NCBI GenBank assembly: GCA_000508965.1
Contig: BAHV02000010.1
Location: 620,001 to 684,000 of the forward strand
Length of the DNA stretch: 64,000 bases
Source: Dielma sp000508965
GTDB taxonomy: Bacteria > Bacillota_I > Bacilli_A > Erysipelotrichales > Erysipelotrichaceae
Reading direction: 5' to 3'
Every line of letters begins with the position of its first letter. Within the stretch, counting starts at the first letter, position 1. Positions 15,021 through 24,791 of the stretch are shown here, piece by piece. The position numbers were made by a program, and so were the translations under genes. The notes beneath the pieces are model-generated. The model searched no databases. It worked only from the letters and a program-made list of their open reading frames with translations, and was not told the DNA's origin.

Positions 15021-16190
15021 ATGATAGGAAATTTTGTTCTAAAGCACTGTGCAAAGGGCAGCGCGGAAGTAAAGAGCAATGAGGTCAGAACTAAGGTCGG
15101 CAATTTAAGCAGTATCATCGGTATTGGTATTAATTTGGTGCTTTGTACAAGCAAAATAGCCATCGGTACGCTTTTTGGCAGTGTTTCAATCAGTGCTGAC
15201 GGCATTAACAATCTATCCGATGCCGGCAATTCAATTATTTCACTTGTCAGCTTCAAGTTAAGCTCACGCCCGGCTGATAAGGAGCATCCGTTCGGTCATG
15301 CACGTTATGAATATATTGCGGCGATGATTGTCGCGATGTCCATTTTAATTCTGGGAGTCGAAATGATTAGAAGCTCGATTGATAAAATCATCAATCCTGA
15401 GCCAGTTAATTTTTCGTGGCTGGCTGTTGGAGTTTTGATTTTTTCCATTCTTGCGAAAGGCTGGATGTATTTTTTTAATTCCGATGTCGGCAAAGCAATT
15501 GAATCAACTGTAATGCAGGCAACAGCTGCCGACTCTCTTTCTGATTCTGTGGCTACAACCGTGGTTTTGATATCATTATTTATCTCAACCTATTTTCATA
15601 TTCAGCTCGATGGTTTTATGGGTATTATCGTAGCCTGTTTTATTATGTTTACGGCCTTTAATATATTAAAGGAGACCTTGGATAATCTTTTAGGAACAGT
15701 GCCTGAATTAACCTTTGTTCAGCATATTGAAAATAAAGTGAAAAGCTATCCGGGAATTTTGGGAATCCATGATCTGATGATTCATAATTACGGTCCTAAC
15801 CGTTGCTTTGCGAGTGTACATGCGGAAGTGGCAAGTAATGTAGACATATTAAAAAGCCACGATCTGATTGATAATATTGAACGTGACTTTCTGAATGAGG
15901 ATAATATCCATTTAGTGATTCACTTAGATCCGATCGTTATTGACAATCCGCATATCAGTGAACTGTATGATTTTATGAAGCAGGCAGTCTATGAAATAGA
16001 TCCTGAGCTTCAGATTCATGATTTCAGAGCTGTCCTGGGTGACAGCCACAGCAATATGATCTTTGATTTGGTCATGCCATATAGCTGCAAACTGACCCAA
16101 AGTGAAATTCAGGAGAAAATCAATGCCAAGCTGGCAGTTCGCCCTGAGAAATTATATACAGTAATAACCTTTGAACGGCCTTTTAATTAA
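15021..16190 (+). CDS. cation diffusion facilitator family transporter
   Basis: A 389-residue CDF antiporter, expected to export divalent metals such as Zn, Fe or Mn against protons. The pattern VSISADGINNLSDAGNSIISLVSFKLSSRPADKEHPFGHARYEYIA gives the helix-2 metal motif (D..N..D) and the HPFGHARYE loop; a helix-5 motif is in ATAADSLSDSVATT. About six membrane helices are followed by a cytoplasmic dimerisation domain (about 230-389) rich in His. ATG 15021 follows TGAGGTG; the in-frame GTG at 15012 lies within it. The C-terminal extension after the usual domain is longer than in short CDF proteins. Confidence 0.92.
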   Translation: MIGNFVLKHCAKGSAEVKSNEVRTKVGNLSSIIGIGINLVLCTSKIAIGTLFGSVSISADGINNLSDAGNSIISLVSFKLSSRPADKEHPFGHARYEYIAAMIVAMSILILGVEMIRSSIDKIINPEPVNFSWLAVGVLIFSILAKGWMYFFNSDVGKAIESTVMQATAADSLSDSVATTVVLISLFISTYFHIQLDGFMGIIVACFIMFTAFNILKETLDNLLGTVPELTFVQHIENKVKSYPGILGIHDLMIHNYGPNRCFASVHAEVASNVDILKSHDLIDNIERDFLNEDNIHLVIHLDPIVIDNPHISELYDFMKQAVYEIDPELQIHDFRAVLGDSHSNMIFDLVMPYSCKLTQSEIQEKINAKLAVRPEKLYTVITFERPFN

Positions 16191-16203
16191 AGCCGTTTTT
16201 ATT
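16174..16203 (+). terminator. intrinsic terminator of the CDF gene
   Basis: AACGGC (16174-16179) pairs with GCCGTT (16192-16197), then a T run. The stop codon lies inside the loop. Confidence 0.7.
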
Positions 16204-16237
16204 CATATGACAGTTTTTCTTTCTTTTTATGCAGTGT

Positions 16238-16759
16238 TTAAGGTTCGGCAAAATTACTTAAAGGAAGATAATCCGAAGCGTTTTTAATCAGCACCGGATA
16301 TTCATGAATAAGGGTTAATTCATCCAGCTTCGTGTATGCGTCATAAAGGGAATAAAAAGTAGTGATGGACAGATTGGTTCTTACCAGCTGAATCGCTTTT
16401 AAAAGATCCACTAGATTTTTATTCGCCGCCAGTGTCTTCAGATCTTCGATGCCTAATTGATCCTGCAGATCCACGTAGCTGTCAAGGTTTAGCTGAAAGG
16501 CATTGTTCAGAGAATTCATCAGACATTTTGGCGATGCGGAGAAGTTGATCTTTCGCAATGGCATTACTTCGTTATTCATACAGGCGATGGGTATGCGAGT
16601 GTTTTCATTCAAATGACGGACATGAATTAAATCTAATGAATCGGTATATTCTACAAGGTAGAAGGTATCTGTTTTAACATTAAATATGACGGCTTCATGT
16701 GTTGGCTTTTGAGTATTTAGCTGCGTCAGCAGCAGACAGGCTATCAGTAGTTTTTTCAT
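16238..16759 (-). CDS. secreted protein, possibly a divergent LCP (LytR-CpsA-Psr) domain
   Basis: A 173-residue protein starting MKKLLIACLLLTQLNTQ, a signal-peptide-like N-terminus. The order of elements (AVIFNVKTDTFYLV, then RKINFSASPKCLMNSLNNAFQLNLDSYVDL, then LGIEDLKTLAANKNLVDLLKAIQLVRTNL) resembles the LCP fold, in which a strand is followed by the KIN segment and a helix leading to a hydrophobic strand. The arginines and acidic residues used by LCP polymer ligases are not evident, so an active enzyme is doubtful. AGGTG lies 6 nt before this ATG. It points away from the polysaccharide locus that begins at 16906. Family assignment is tentative. Confidence 0.65.
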   Translation of the reverse strand: MKKLLIACLLLTQLNTQKPTHEAVIFNVKTDTFYLVEYTDSLDLIHVRHLNENTRIPIACMNNEVMPLRKINFSASPKCLMNSLNNAFQLNLDSYVDLQDQLGIEDLKTLAANKNLVDLLKAIQLVRTNLSITTFYSLYDAYTKLDELTLIHEYPVLIKNASDYLPLSNFAEP

Positions 16760-16840
16760 CGGCGGCACCTCGCAGTTAGTTTAGACCATTGAGTCTTGTT
16801 TATGCAGCTTCATGTTTTTTTAAGTAAAATTAATAAAACA

Positions 16841-16887
16841 TGATATAATAAATAAGGGTTTGACACATCATTACACTTTTAAAGTGT
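16841..16887 (+). promoter_or_regulatory. extended -10 promoter and palindrome before the polysaccharide locus
   Basis: TGATATAAT (16841-16849) is a TGn-extended -10. Downstream lies a perfect inverted repeat ACACTTTTAAAGTGT (16873-16887) about 20 bp before the licD ATG. It is a likely operator, since the one-base spacer suits DNA binding rather than an RNA hairpin. A TTGACA at 16860 has no -10 at normal distance. Confidence 0.5.
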
Positions 16888-16905
16888 TACTATAAGGAGA
16901 ATTGT

Positions 16906-17760
16906 ATGCGTGATTTTGATCTGCGAGCGTTGCAGCTGAAAGAGCTGGAATGCCTGAAGGAAATTGACCGGCTATGCCGTAAGCATAAGATCGAGTATTT
17001 TCTTTCATGGGGCAGCGCCATTGGCGCCATCCGTCACAAAGGATTCATTCCATGGGATGATGATATTGATGTATCAATGAAAATGGATGATTACCTGCGT
17101 TTTAAAGAAGTATGCGCGCAAGAATTAGACGCGAAATATTTCTATCAGGATTGGAAAAGCGATCCTTATTATTATTCAAGCTGGGCTAAAATAAGAATCA
17201 ATGATACGACCTCCGTAATGGCTGATATGGTAGATTATCCAACACATAATGGAATTTGTATTGATATTTTTCCATTGCTGCCATACCCATATGCAAAGCT
17301 GGATAAGAAAGATGCACGGCTGGCTAAGCTGGTAACTTTCTTTTCATCAAAGCGGTTGAATGAATATCATTTGGGTAAGTATTTTTATGAAAATGATAAG
17401 CTGAAATATTTTCCAAGAGCTTTTTGTGATTTTGTAAGAGATCATGCTTATGAGAAATTAATCCGTTCACATGCGCAGGAGGAATGTAACTATTATTTAT
17501 GCAATGGCTGCCATATTTATGATGTCAGCTTTCCAAAGGCAATCTATGAGCAAAGTATCGAAGTTCCTTTTGAGGATGCCATGTTTATGATCAATAAGGA
17601 ATATGATGCGTGTCTGCGCAGCTATTATGGCGATTATATGCAGCTGCCGCCAATGGAACAGCGCGGCGGTCATGGCAATATTCTTGTTGATTTAGAAAGG
17701 GATTATAAAACATACCGAAGTGAAAGGAGCAGCCATGCGAACGAAAAGAGCGCTTTATAA
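16906..17760 (+). CDS. LicD family phosphotransferase
   Basis: A 284-residue cytoplasmic enzyme. KEIDRLCRKHKIEYFLSWGSAIGAIRHKGFIPWDDDIDVSM is the LicD nucleotidyltransferase-fold signature, with GSAIGAIRHKGFIPWDDDID as active-site core. LicD proteins attach phosphocholine, or in some cases other phospho-substituents, to sugars of surface polymers. It opens the polysaccharide operon and overlaps the flippase gene by 26 bp. A LicA-like kinase at 47078 could supply phosphocholine, though no cytidylyltransferase (LicC) or choline transporter is in view. AAGGAG before ATG. The assignment to the family is firm, the substrate inferred. Confidence 0.92.
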   Translation: MRDFDLRALQLKELECLKEIDRLCRKHKIEYFLSWGSAIGAIRHKGFIPWDDDIDVSMKMDDYLRFKEVCAQELDAKYFYQDWKSDPYYYSSWAKIRINDTTSVMADMVDYPTHNGICIDIFPLLPYPYAKLDKKDARLAKLVTFFSSKRLNEYHLGKYFYENDKLKYFPRAFCDFVRDHAYEKLIRSHAQEECNYYLCNGCHIYDVSFPKAIYEQSIEVPFEDAMFMINKEYDACLRSYYGDYMQLPPMEQRGGHGNILVDLERDYKTYRSERSSHANEKSAL

Positions 17761-19252
17761 CTTCCTGACTGATTTCTTTCCGCTGATTTTAATTACCTTG
17801 ATCGGTTTGTTGAAGCTGAAGCTGATCAATGTTAATTTAGGCGAGGAATTATCAGGAATGAATACCCTTTATGTGAATATTATGACCTATCTTTCAATCA
17901 TGGATGGAGGCCTTGCCTCGGCTTTAATTTTTAGACTTTATAAACCCATCGCCGATAGTGATACGGATAAGATCAGCGCCCTTGTAAGCGGCGGCAAACG
18001 TATTTTTAATTTGATTGGTGCGGCGATGCTGATCATTGGCATCGTTGTTTCCTTCTTTGTATTCTTTTTCTTTAAGCGGGAAGCTGGATCAACGATTACA
18101 TACAGTTATATGCAGATAACCTTTCTGATTTATTTAATCAGTTCGGTTATTCCATATCTTGTGGTTGTCAATAAATCGTTATTTGAGGCAGGTCAGCGGA
18201 AATATGTCACGAATATGGTCTTACAGAGCTTTATGATTTTTAAGAGTATCGTGGAAATTATTCTGTTGATGAATGGCTATGGTTTGATTGAAATGTATTT
18301 ACTATTAGCTTTCTGCAATATTGCTTCCTCAATCATTATCTATTTTTTAAGTAAAAGAGCTTATCCTGAGGTTAATTTCAAAGCAGAAAATAAAGATTAT
18401 GAAATGCTGGGAGACGTAAAGAATCTGCTGATCCATAAGATTGGCACGATGGTTGCTTATAATATTGATTCTATGATCATCGGTGTTGTATTAGGAATGG
18501 CGGTAGTTCCATTCTATACCGCTTATCAATACATTACCGATAATCTAATGACGATGATCGGCAAGATTACATACAGTGTGACGGCAGGTGTCGGTGATTT
18601 GCTGGCACGGGATAAAAAGCGGGCATTTGAAGTATTTAATGAATTAAATAATCTGTCTTTCTTCATTGCAAGCATCGTCTGTGTGCCGCTTGTATTAGTA
18701 ATTAATCAGTTTATTGATGTCTGGCAGCCAGGCTTATTTAATACGAATTGGGCCATGGCAATTTGTTTTGTACTGCAGCTGTTTTATTATGTAATACGCA
18801 TGCCGCTGACGACTTATACCAATGCGGCGGGACTGTTTAAGGAAACGCGTTTGTGTCCGATTATTGAATGCGCGGTCAATCTCACTTTATCTTTAACATT
18901 GATTAATATCATTGGCTTGCCAGGTGTATTAATAGCAACCTTTATCGCTTATCTGATTTCTGATTATTTTATTAAGCCAAGAATCATTTATCATCAAGTA
19001 TTTGATGAAAAAGTTATGCCATACTATGGTAAGAATCTGTTATTTATAGCGTTGATGATTATTCTGTCTCTGGGCTTTGTGAATTTACTGCCTTACTTTG
19101 ATTTCAGCGGTTATCTGAGCTGGTTTGTCAGTTCATGTATTCTGTTTGTGCTGAATTTTGTGATTGTTTTTGCGGTATATAAGATCAGCGGACAAGCAAT
19201 TTTTATGAATCGTGTATTTGATATGATTAAAAGAAGGGTGGGTAAGGCATGA
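17735..19252 (+). CDS. polysaccharide flippase (Wzx/PST-like)
   Basis: A 505-residue membrane protein with about 12-14 predicted helices, typical of MOP-superfamily flippases. It would move lipid-linked repeat units from the cytoplasmic to the outer face of the membrane. Start chosen at ATG 17735, seven bases after AAAGGAG; the frame extends to a GTG at 17720 that precedes this signal. It overlaps licD upstream and has an ATGA overlap with the next glycosyltransferase, so the locus is translated as a tightly coupled unit. Confidence 0.88.
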   Translation: MRTKRALYNFLTDFFPLILITLIGLLKLKLINVNLGEELSGMNTLYVNIMTYLSIMDGGLASALIFRLYKPIADSDTDKISALVSGGKRIFNLIGAAMLIIGIVVSFFVFFFFKREAGSTITYSYMQITFLIYLISSVIPYLVVVNKSLFEAGQRKYVTNMVLQSFMIFKSIVEIILLMNGYGLIEMYLLLAFCNIASSIIIYFLSKRAYPEVNFKAENKDYEMLGDVKNLLIHKIGTMVAYNIDSMIIGVVLGMAVVPFYTAYQYITDNLMTMIGKITYSVTAGVGDLLARDKKRAFEVFNELNNLSFFIASIVCVPLVLVINQFIDVWQPGLFNTNWAMAICFVLQLFYYVIRMPLTTYTNAAGLFKETRLCPIIECAVNLTLSLTLINIIGLPGVLIATFIAYLISDYFIKPRIIYHQVFDEKVMPYYGKNLLFIALMIILSLGFVNLLPYFDFSGYLSWFVSSCILFVLNFVIVFAVYKISGQAIFMNRVFDMIKRRVGKA

Positions 19253-20208
19253 AGCTGAGCATATTAATTACGGCTTATAATGCGGAGTCTACCATAAAGC
19301 GCTGTATTGACTCACTGATTCCTTCACTAAATGAAGAGATTGAGATTATTGTGGTGGATGACGGCAGTCAGGATCGGACAGCGCAGATTCTATCTGAGTA
19401 TGAGCGTGTTAAAGTCATCCATCAGCAAAACGGCGGTGTTTCTAAAGCCCGTAATACGGCCTTAGATGCAGCTGAAGGTGAATACATCACCTATCTTGAT
19501 TCTGATGATTTTGCGGCAGCAGATGCTTATTTAAGCTTGCTGCAGCAGGCGGTAGATACGAAGAGTGATATTCTTCTTTATGATGCTTATTTTGACTGGG
19601 GATCACATCAGGAATATTTTGACATGGGTCATCATTTTCCTGCCGGTTCTTTAACGCCGGCCCAATATGTGCTTTGTGATCCTTGTCCGTGGAATAAACT
19701 GATGAAGCGTTCATTATTTACAGATCATCATCTGCATTTTGCAAAGGGGATGATATATGAGGATTATGCGCTGATTCCGCAGCTGGCAAACTGGGCTACT
19801 GCGATTACCTATGTTAAAAAGCCATATATCCATTATTGGCAGTCAGCATGTTCGATTATGCGCGGTGACGGTTATCGTGAAAGAAGCAAGGATATTTTAA
19901 AAGCCTCAGAGTTATTGATCAAGGGCCTTGATATGCAGCGTTTTCATGATGAAGCAGAAGCGGTGGTCTATGAGCATATGCTGCAAAACAGCAGCCGCTA
20001 TTTTCTTGAACATGATCATTTAGAAGTAATCGATGAGATTGCTGACTTAATGAAGCGGTATTTTCCTCAGTGGCATAAGAATCCGTATGTTGTTCAGCGT
20101 TCAAAAAAGGAACGGCTGATCGGTTGGTTATTTTATAAGCATCAGGCAAAGCTGGTGAAAAAACTGGTAGCCTCAAAACAGAAAATTAGGAGTGAAGTGA
20201 ATGATTAA
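19249..20208 (+). CDS. family 2 glycosyltransferase
   Basis: A 319-residue GT-A fold enzyme. LSILITAYNAESTIKRCIDSL, IIVVDDGSQDRTAQIL and YLDSDDF give the nucleotide-sugar and metal-binding aspartates. It has no clear transmembrane helices, so it acts at the cytoplasmic membrane face on a lipid-linked acceptor. ATGA overlap with the flippase gene and an 8-bp overlap with the polymerase gene place it in the operon. Donor and acceptor cannot be predicted. Confidence 0.92.
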   Translation: MKLSILITAYNAESTIKRCIDSLIPSLNEEIEIIVVDDGSQDRTAQILSEYERVKVIHQQNGGVSKARNTALDAAEGEYITYLDSDDFAAADAYLSLLQQAVDTKSDILLYDAYFDWGSHQEYFDMGHHFPAGSLTPAQYVLCDPCPWNKLMKRSLFTDHHLHFAKGMIYEDYALIPQLANWATAITYVKKPYIHYWQSACSIMRGDGYRERSKDILKASELLIKGLDMQRFHDEAEAVVYEHMLQNSSRYFLEHDHLEVIDEIADLMKRYFPQWHKNPYVVQRSKKERLIGWLFYKHQAKLVKKLVASKQKIRSEVND

Positions 20209-21697
20209 GAAGCTGAATAATCTTAAATTTGAGAAATATCTAATGTTTGTGCTGATACTTCAGCCGCTGTTAGATATATATCGTACTTTTTTTCAGGATA
20301 GCATCAGTATTGCCGGTTTTGCAATTGAAGAACTGATCAATATCGGTTTAATTGGCTTTGCTGTCCTTATGGCGCTGCTTCATTTGATTGAAGCTAAGGA
20401 TAAAAAACATCTGCTGATGTATGGCGCTTATTTTGCTGTACTGGCTGTTTATTTGGTATTGCATGTCATAAATACCGGTAAATTTGATGCTTCTATAATT
20501 CCTGAATTAGCAAAGGATAAGAGCTGGCTGCGCGATGTCTATTATATTATGCGTGCCTATGTCATGCCAATCACGTTGATGATTTCAATATTTACTTTAG
20601 GCATGGATAACAATTCATTTATGAATGCGATCAAGACGGTATCATTGATCCTGTCAGCGGTGATCGTGATCACCAATGTTACCGGCATCTCCTTAGTCTC
20701 TTACAGCACTGAAAATGAACGCATTTTAGGCGGTATCTTTTCATGGAGTTCTCTGCATGCCGATTCAGAGTTTGAGCTGTACTCATCCCGAGGCTTCTTT
20801 TATTCAGCCAATCAGATCAGCTCATTGATGTTTGCGATGATGCCGTTGATTGTTGCGGAATGCATCGCAAAGTTTAATTGGAAGAATTTTGGCTTAGTGA
20901 TTCTGCAGTCATTGGCAATGCTGATGATTGGCACGAAAACTGCCGCTCAGGGTACATTGATCATCTTAGCGGTAATGATTGTTGGTACATTAGTGCTGCA
21001 TCTGCTGAAATTTGAAAAAATCAAGAATAAAAAGGTATTGCCCTTATTAGTTGTGGTGCTGGTTGCTTCTTTTGGCTTATATACGAAATCACCTTCTAAA
21101 CTAAGAATTGACTATATGAAATATCTCGATTTGAATCCGGATCGTGAGGAAAAAGAAGAATTGCCGCCGATGAGTGATAATGAAATGGTTAACTACATCA
21201 ATCATGAATATTGGTTCTATTATGTTAACGGTGAATATCTTGAACAATATCCAGTAGCGGATAATCTCGAATTCTGGGTGAAGGTCATCACTCGTGACCG
21301 TCGTTTGAACCGTGATAACCGTAATTTTAAAACGTTTATGATTAATGATATCATCGCTAAAAATGATAATCCGATGGATAAGTATTTAGGTATCGGATAT
21401 ACATCCGGTGTTCCTTATACGGAAAGAGATTATGTCTTTGAATATTACATTTTTGGTATCGGCGGTGTAGTGCTGCTGATACTGCCGTTTATCGGTGTTG
21501 TTCTGTTAGCCTTAATTCGAATTCTAAAAGACATGAAGCATCATGCTAATGGATTGAATCTGGCGCTTGGCGTGGCGCTCTGTGCTTATTTTGTGACAGC
21601 TTATATTGCCGGGCATACCTTTGGCAAGCTGTTGAATATGATTTTCATGGCATATTATGGGGCAATGCTTTTATTGAATACAAAGCGGGAGGGATAG
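20201..21697 (+). CDS. O-antigen ligase/polymerase-like (Wzy) membrane protein
   Basis: A 498-residue protein with about ten hydrophobic segments and one large extracytoplasmic loop (about residues 300-395) between helices, the arrangement of Wzy polymerases and O-antigen ligases. The loop is rich in aromatic and charged residues (YINHEYWFYYVNGEYLE, RDRRLNRDNRN), including arginines of the kind used in this family. As the only such protein in the locus next to a flippase, it is the probable polymerase of the repeat unit. Start overlaps the upstream gene. Confidence 0.82.
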   Translation: MIKKLNNLKFEKYLMFVLILQPLLDIYRTFFQDSISIAGFAIEELINIGLIGFAVLMALLHLIEAKDKKHLLMYGAYFAVLAVYLVLHVINTGKFDASIIPELAKDKSWLRDVYYIMRAYVMPITLMISIFTLGMDNNSFMNAIKTVSLILSAVIVITNVTGISLVSYSTENERILGGIFSWSSLHADSEFELYSSRGFFYSANQISSLMFAMMPLIVAECIAKFNWKNFGLVILQSLAMLMIGTKTAAQGTLIILAVMIVGTLVLHLLKFEKIKNKKVLPLLVVVLVASFGLYTKSPSKLRIDYMKYLDLNPDREEKEELPPMSDNEMVNYINHEYWFYYVNGEYLEQYPVADNLEFWVKVITRDRRLNRDNRNFKTFMINDIIAKNDNPMDKYLGIGYTSGVPYTERDYVFEYYIFGIGGVVLLILPFIGVVLLALIRILKDMKHHANGLNLALGVALCAYFVTAYIAGHTFGKLLNMIFMAYYGAMLLLNTKREG

Positions 21698-21698
21698 C

Positions 21699-22856
21699 AT
21701 GAAACTATTGTTTCTCCAAAATGTTTATGATGCCATGGGCGGCTCTTTTATGGTTAACTGCTCGCTGGCAAGAAAATTTCTTCATGAAGGTCATGAAGTC
21801 TTTTTCGTATCTATACGTTCCAGCGGCCGCAGCGATTTGCTGCCATATCCCAACACGGCCAAAAAACTCGTGATTAATGCTGATGAAATATGGGATACAC
21901 CGCTGTTAAGCGATGCGCTAAAAATGTTTAAGGGAGGACATTTATTACGGGGAATGAGACAGATTAAAGATCGCCGTCATTTTGATCTTTCCCTGAAATT
22001 GGACTTCGAAAAATGTAAGCTGGAAATCGGCAAAATAGATCCTGACTTTATTATCTGTTCACATTATGAATGCTTAGAAGCGGTACCGACGGCCTATTTG
22101 AAAAAGACGATCAATCACTATCATACAACGTTTAATCAGGTCGAAGCGCACCGTACCCAGCTGCCGTTTTTTAAAAAGTTTAATGATCGTGCCGGCCGAC
22201 TGCTTTGGTTGAGTGACGCGACTTGTAAAAGGGCGAAAGCTGCTGGTTTATCGAATTCTTCCTATATCTATAATCCGATTAATTTCGAATCATTAGAAGA
22301 AAGTTCTTGCATGAGCAATCATGCGTTGTTTATCGGACGCTTTTCATCAGAGAAGCGTGTTGATTTATTGGTCAAGCTGTTTGATGAAACGATCCGTGAA
22401 TATAAAATTAATTACTGGGAGCTCGATTTGGTAGGCATGGGTGAATTAAGTGATGAAGTTAAGGCAGTAATGCAGCGCAATTCACATATTCATTATCTGG
22501 GACCTACCGCTGACCCTAAGTCGGCGTATCTGAATAGTTCATTGTTATTGCTGACATCTGAGTATGAAGGTTTTGCCTTAGTCGTGCTGGAAGCAAATGA
22601 ATGTGGTGTACCTTGTCTGGCTTTTGATTTTGGTGAAGCTGCGAAGGAAGAAATCATCGATGGTGAAACCGGTTTTTTAATTGCTCAAAATGATGCTGAG
22701 GCTTATAAAAAAGCTATGGCTCAAATTATGATTGATGAAGCACTGCGTCTTAAACTCGGCAGTGCCAGTAAGAAATTTGCGAAGCAATTTCATATGTCAG
22801 CCATCTATCAGCAGTGGCTTGAACTGTTTGATGAATTAAAGGAGAACAATGGATGA
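21699..22856 (+). CDS. family 4 glycosyltransferase
   Basis: A 385-residue GT-B fold enzyme. The C-terminal domain has ALFIGRFSSEKRVDLLVKLF and the donor-site E-x7-E motif in LTSEYEGFALVVLEANECGVP. The N-terminal acceptor domain begins KLLFLQNVYDAMGGSFMVNC. It is retaining by family. It starts 2 bp after the polymerase stop and ends in an ATGA overlap with the next gene. Sugar specificity unknown. Confidence 0.92.
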   Translation: MKLLFLQNVYDAMGGSFMVNCSLARKFLHEGHEVFFVSIRSSGRSDLLPYPNTAKKLVINADEIWDTPLLSDALKMFKGGHLLRGMRQIKDRRHFDLSLKLDFEKCKLEIGKIDPDFIICSHYECLEAVPTAYLKKTINHYHTTFNQVEAHRTQLPFFKKFNDRAGRLLWLSDATCKRAKAAGLSNSSYIYNPINFESLEESSCMSNHALFIGRFSSEKRVDLLVKLFDETIREYKINYWELDLVGMGELSDEVKAVMQRNSHIHYLGPTADPKSAYLNSSLLLLTSEYEGFALVVLEANECGVPCLAFDFGEAAKEEIIDGETGFLIAQNDAEAYKKAMAQIMIDEALRLKLGSASKKFAKQFHMSAIYQQWLELFDELKENNG

Positions 22857-23806
22857 AAAAGCTAAGTCTGGTGATACCGGTATATAATGTAGAAGCCTAT
22901 CTGCGTGAATGTTTGGATTCAGTCTTGGCGCAAAAGAATGTTGATTTGGAAGTAATCGTGGTGAATGATGGCTCAACCGATGGCTCAAAGTTAATTCTGG
23001 AAGAATATGTCGGTAAGTATCCTGAATTATTCATTCTCGTTGATAAACAAAATGGAGGATTGGGGGATGCCCGCAACAGCGGTGCTGCTAAGGCACAGGG
23101 TGAGTATCTTGCCTTTCTTGACAGCGATGATTTTTATGAGCCTGATGTGCTGTCCGAATTGATTGAATATGCGGATGCCAAACAAGCCGATCTGGTTAAT
23201 TTTGATTACTTTGAATATTATAGTGAGGATCATAGAGAAAAACGTTGCGCACTGCCCAGAGAATTTGATGCAATGACTTCTGAAACATACTTATTAGCCA
23301 ATCCATGCGCTTGGAATAAGCTGATTCGGCGTTCATGCTATGAAGCCAATCAGACGCTGTTTCCAGCCAGAATCTGGTATGAAGATATTGCGACAACCCC
23401 TTCCTATGTTAAGGTTTGTAAGAATATTATCCATTATCAAAAACCATTAGTTAATTATCGCCAGCGGAATGATTCCATCACATCTAAAAGTACCTTTTCT
23501 GTCCGTACTTTGGAAATCATTCAGGCGATGCAGCGGACTATTGATGCTTTTCAAGACAGTGCCTATCTGACCGAAATTGAGTATCTGTCAATCTATCAGC
23601 TCTGTTATATCGCATCCTATCGTTTTCTGGCATTTAATAAATATACTGAATTTAATGAATGTTTAAACACCCTTAAAAGCAATTTTCCTAAGTGGCAGAA
23701 TAATGTCTATTATCAAGCAAAGCCATTTGCTTTCAAATTATATTGTGAAAGTCTGATGAAAGGGCATTTTACCTTTGCAAAGCTGTTAATTAAGCTGCGC
23801 GGATAG
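22853..23806 (+). CDS. family 2 glycosyltransferase
   Basis: A 317-residue GT-A enzyme: LSLVIPVYNVEAYLRECLDSV, VIVVNDGSTDGS, NGGLGDARNSGAAKAQGEYLAFLDSDDFYEPD. The NDGSTD and DSDD motifs are intact. Its N-terminal half closely resembles the neighbours at 19249 and 23815, suggesting duplication and divergence within the locus. It is coupled to the upstream GT4 by ATGA and followed after 8 bp by the next glycosyltransferase. Confidence 0.92.
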   Translation: MKKLSLVIPVYNVEAYLRECLDSVLAQKNVDLEVIVVNDGSTDGSKLILEEYVGKYPELFILVDKQNGGLGDARNSGAAKAQGEYLAFLDSDDFYEPDVLSELIEYADAKQADLVNFDYFEYYSEDHREKRCALPREFDAMTSETYLLANPCAWNKLIRRSCYEANQTLFPARIWYEDIATTPSYVKVCKNIIHYQKPLVNYRQRNDSITSKSTFSVRTLEIIQAMQRTIDAFQDSAYLTEIEYLSIYQLCYIASYRFLAFNKYTEFNECLNTLKSNFPKWQNNVYYQAKPFAFKLYCESLMKGHFTFAKLLIKLRG

Positions 23807-23814
23807 GAGGAGTT

Positions 23815-24786
23815 ATGAAATTAAGTGTTATCGTACCGGTTTACAATACTGAACGTTATTTAAGAAAATGTCTGGATTCAATTTTAGCACAGTCATTTAC
23901 TGATTATGAAATCATACTTGTGAACGATGCAAGTCCTGATCAATCACAGGTGATTATTGATGAGTATATGCAGGTGCATTCTTGTATTACTTGTATCAAG
24001 AAGCCCAACGGCGGTATATCGGATGCCCGCAATGCCGGGCTGAAGATTGCCAGCGGCGAATATATCAGTTTTATTGACAGTGATGATTATATCCGTGAGG
24101 ATATGTTTGAAAAGATGATTCAAAAGGCTGAAAGTGAAGATTTTGATTTAGTTTGCTGCGACATGAATTACATTTTTGAGGATGGCAAGACAAAAACGGT
24201 ATCCAGTCATATCGAAAGCGATCTGCATGATTTTGAAGCAATCAAGGAAAGTATGACACGTATTTATCCCGCACCTTGGAATAAAATTTATCATCGCCGT
24301 TTGTTTGACCATGGCGTGCGTTTTACCAAGGGTGTCTGGTATGAGGATATGGAATTCATTTATCGGCTGTATCCCTATATAAAGTCAATTGGAACCGTGA
24401 AGGAACCTTTTAATCAATATGTTCAGCATTCAGGTGCCATTACCTATACTTATGATGAGCGGCTGTTTGATTACATTAAGAATTGGCAGCATATTCTTTC
24501 TGACTATGAAAAGCTGGGCTTGATGGCAAGCTATCATGATGAATTAGAATTCAGCTGTGTCAGGTATTTGTATGCGACCTTCATTAAGCGGGCAGCTAAT
24601 TATTCCGATAAGAAGCTGTTTGATCAAGCTGTAGATAAAGCGATGTCAATGATACATGAACGCTTTCCTGATTATAAGAAAAATAAATATTTTAAGGGTG
24701 CCGGTCTTAAAGGCCTGTATCTGCTGACATTTAATCGATTGACTGCCAATCTGGTCTATTATAAGACAGTCAATAAACTGGGGTAA
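23815..24786 (+). CDS. family 2 glycosyltransferase
   Basis: A 323-residue GT-A enzyme: LSVIVPVYNTERYLRKCLDSILAQSF, ILVNDASPDQSQ, KPNGGISDARNAGLKIASGEYISFIDSDDY. The usual NDGS is NDAS here, a tolerated change, and DSDD is intact. AGGAGG precedes the ATG. It is the third GT2 of the locus; with the GT4 and the split transferase downstream, the repeat unit probably has about five sugars (inference). Confidence 0.92.
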   Translation: MKLSVIVPVYNTERYLRKCLDSILAQSFTDYEIILVNDASPDQSQVIIDEYMQVHSCITCIKKPNGGISDARNAGLKIASGEYISFIDSDDYIREDMFEKMIQKAESEDFDLVCCDMNYIFEDGKTKTVSSHIESDLHDFEAIKESMTRIYPAPWNKIYHRRLFDHGVRFTKGVWYEDMEFIYRLYPYIKSIGTVKEPFNQYVQHSGAITYTYDERLFDYIKNWQHILSDYEKLGLMASYHDELEFSCVRYLYATFIKRAANYSDKKLFDQAVDKAMSMIHERFPDYKKNKYFKGAGLKGLYLLTFNRLTANLVYYKTVNKLG

Positions 24787-24791
24787 AGGTT

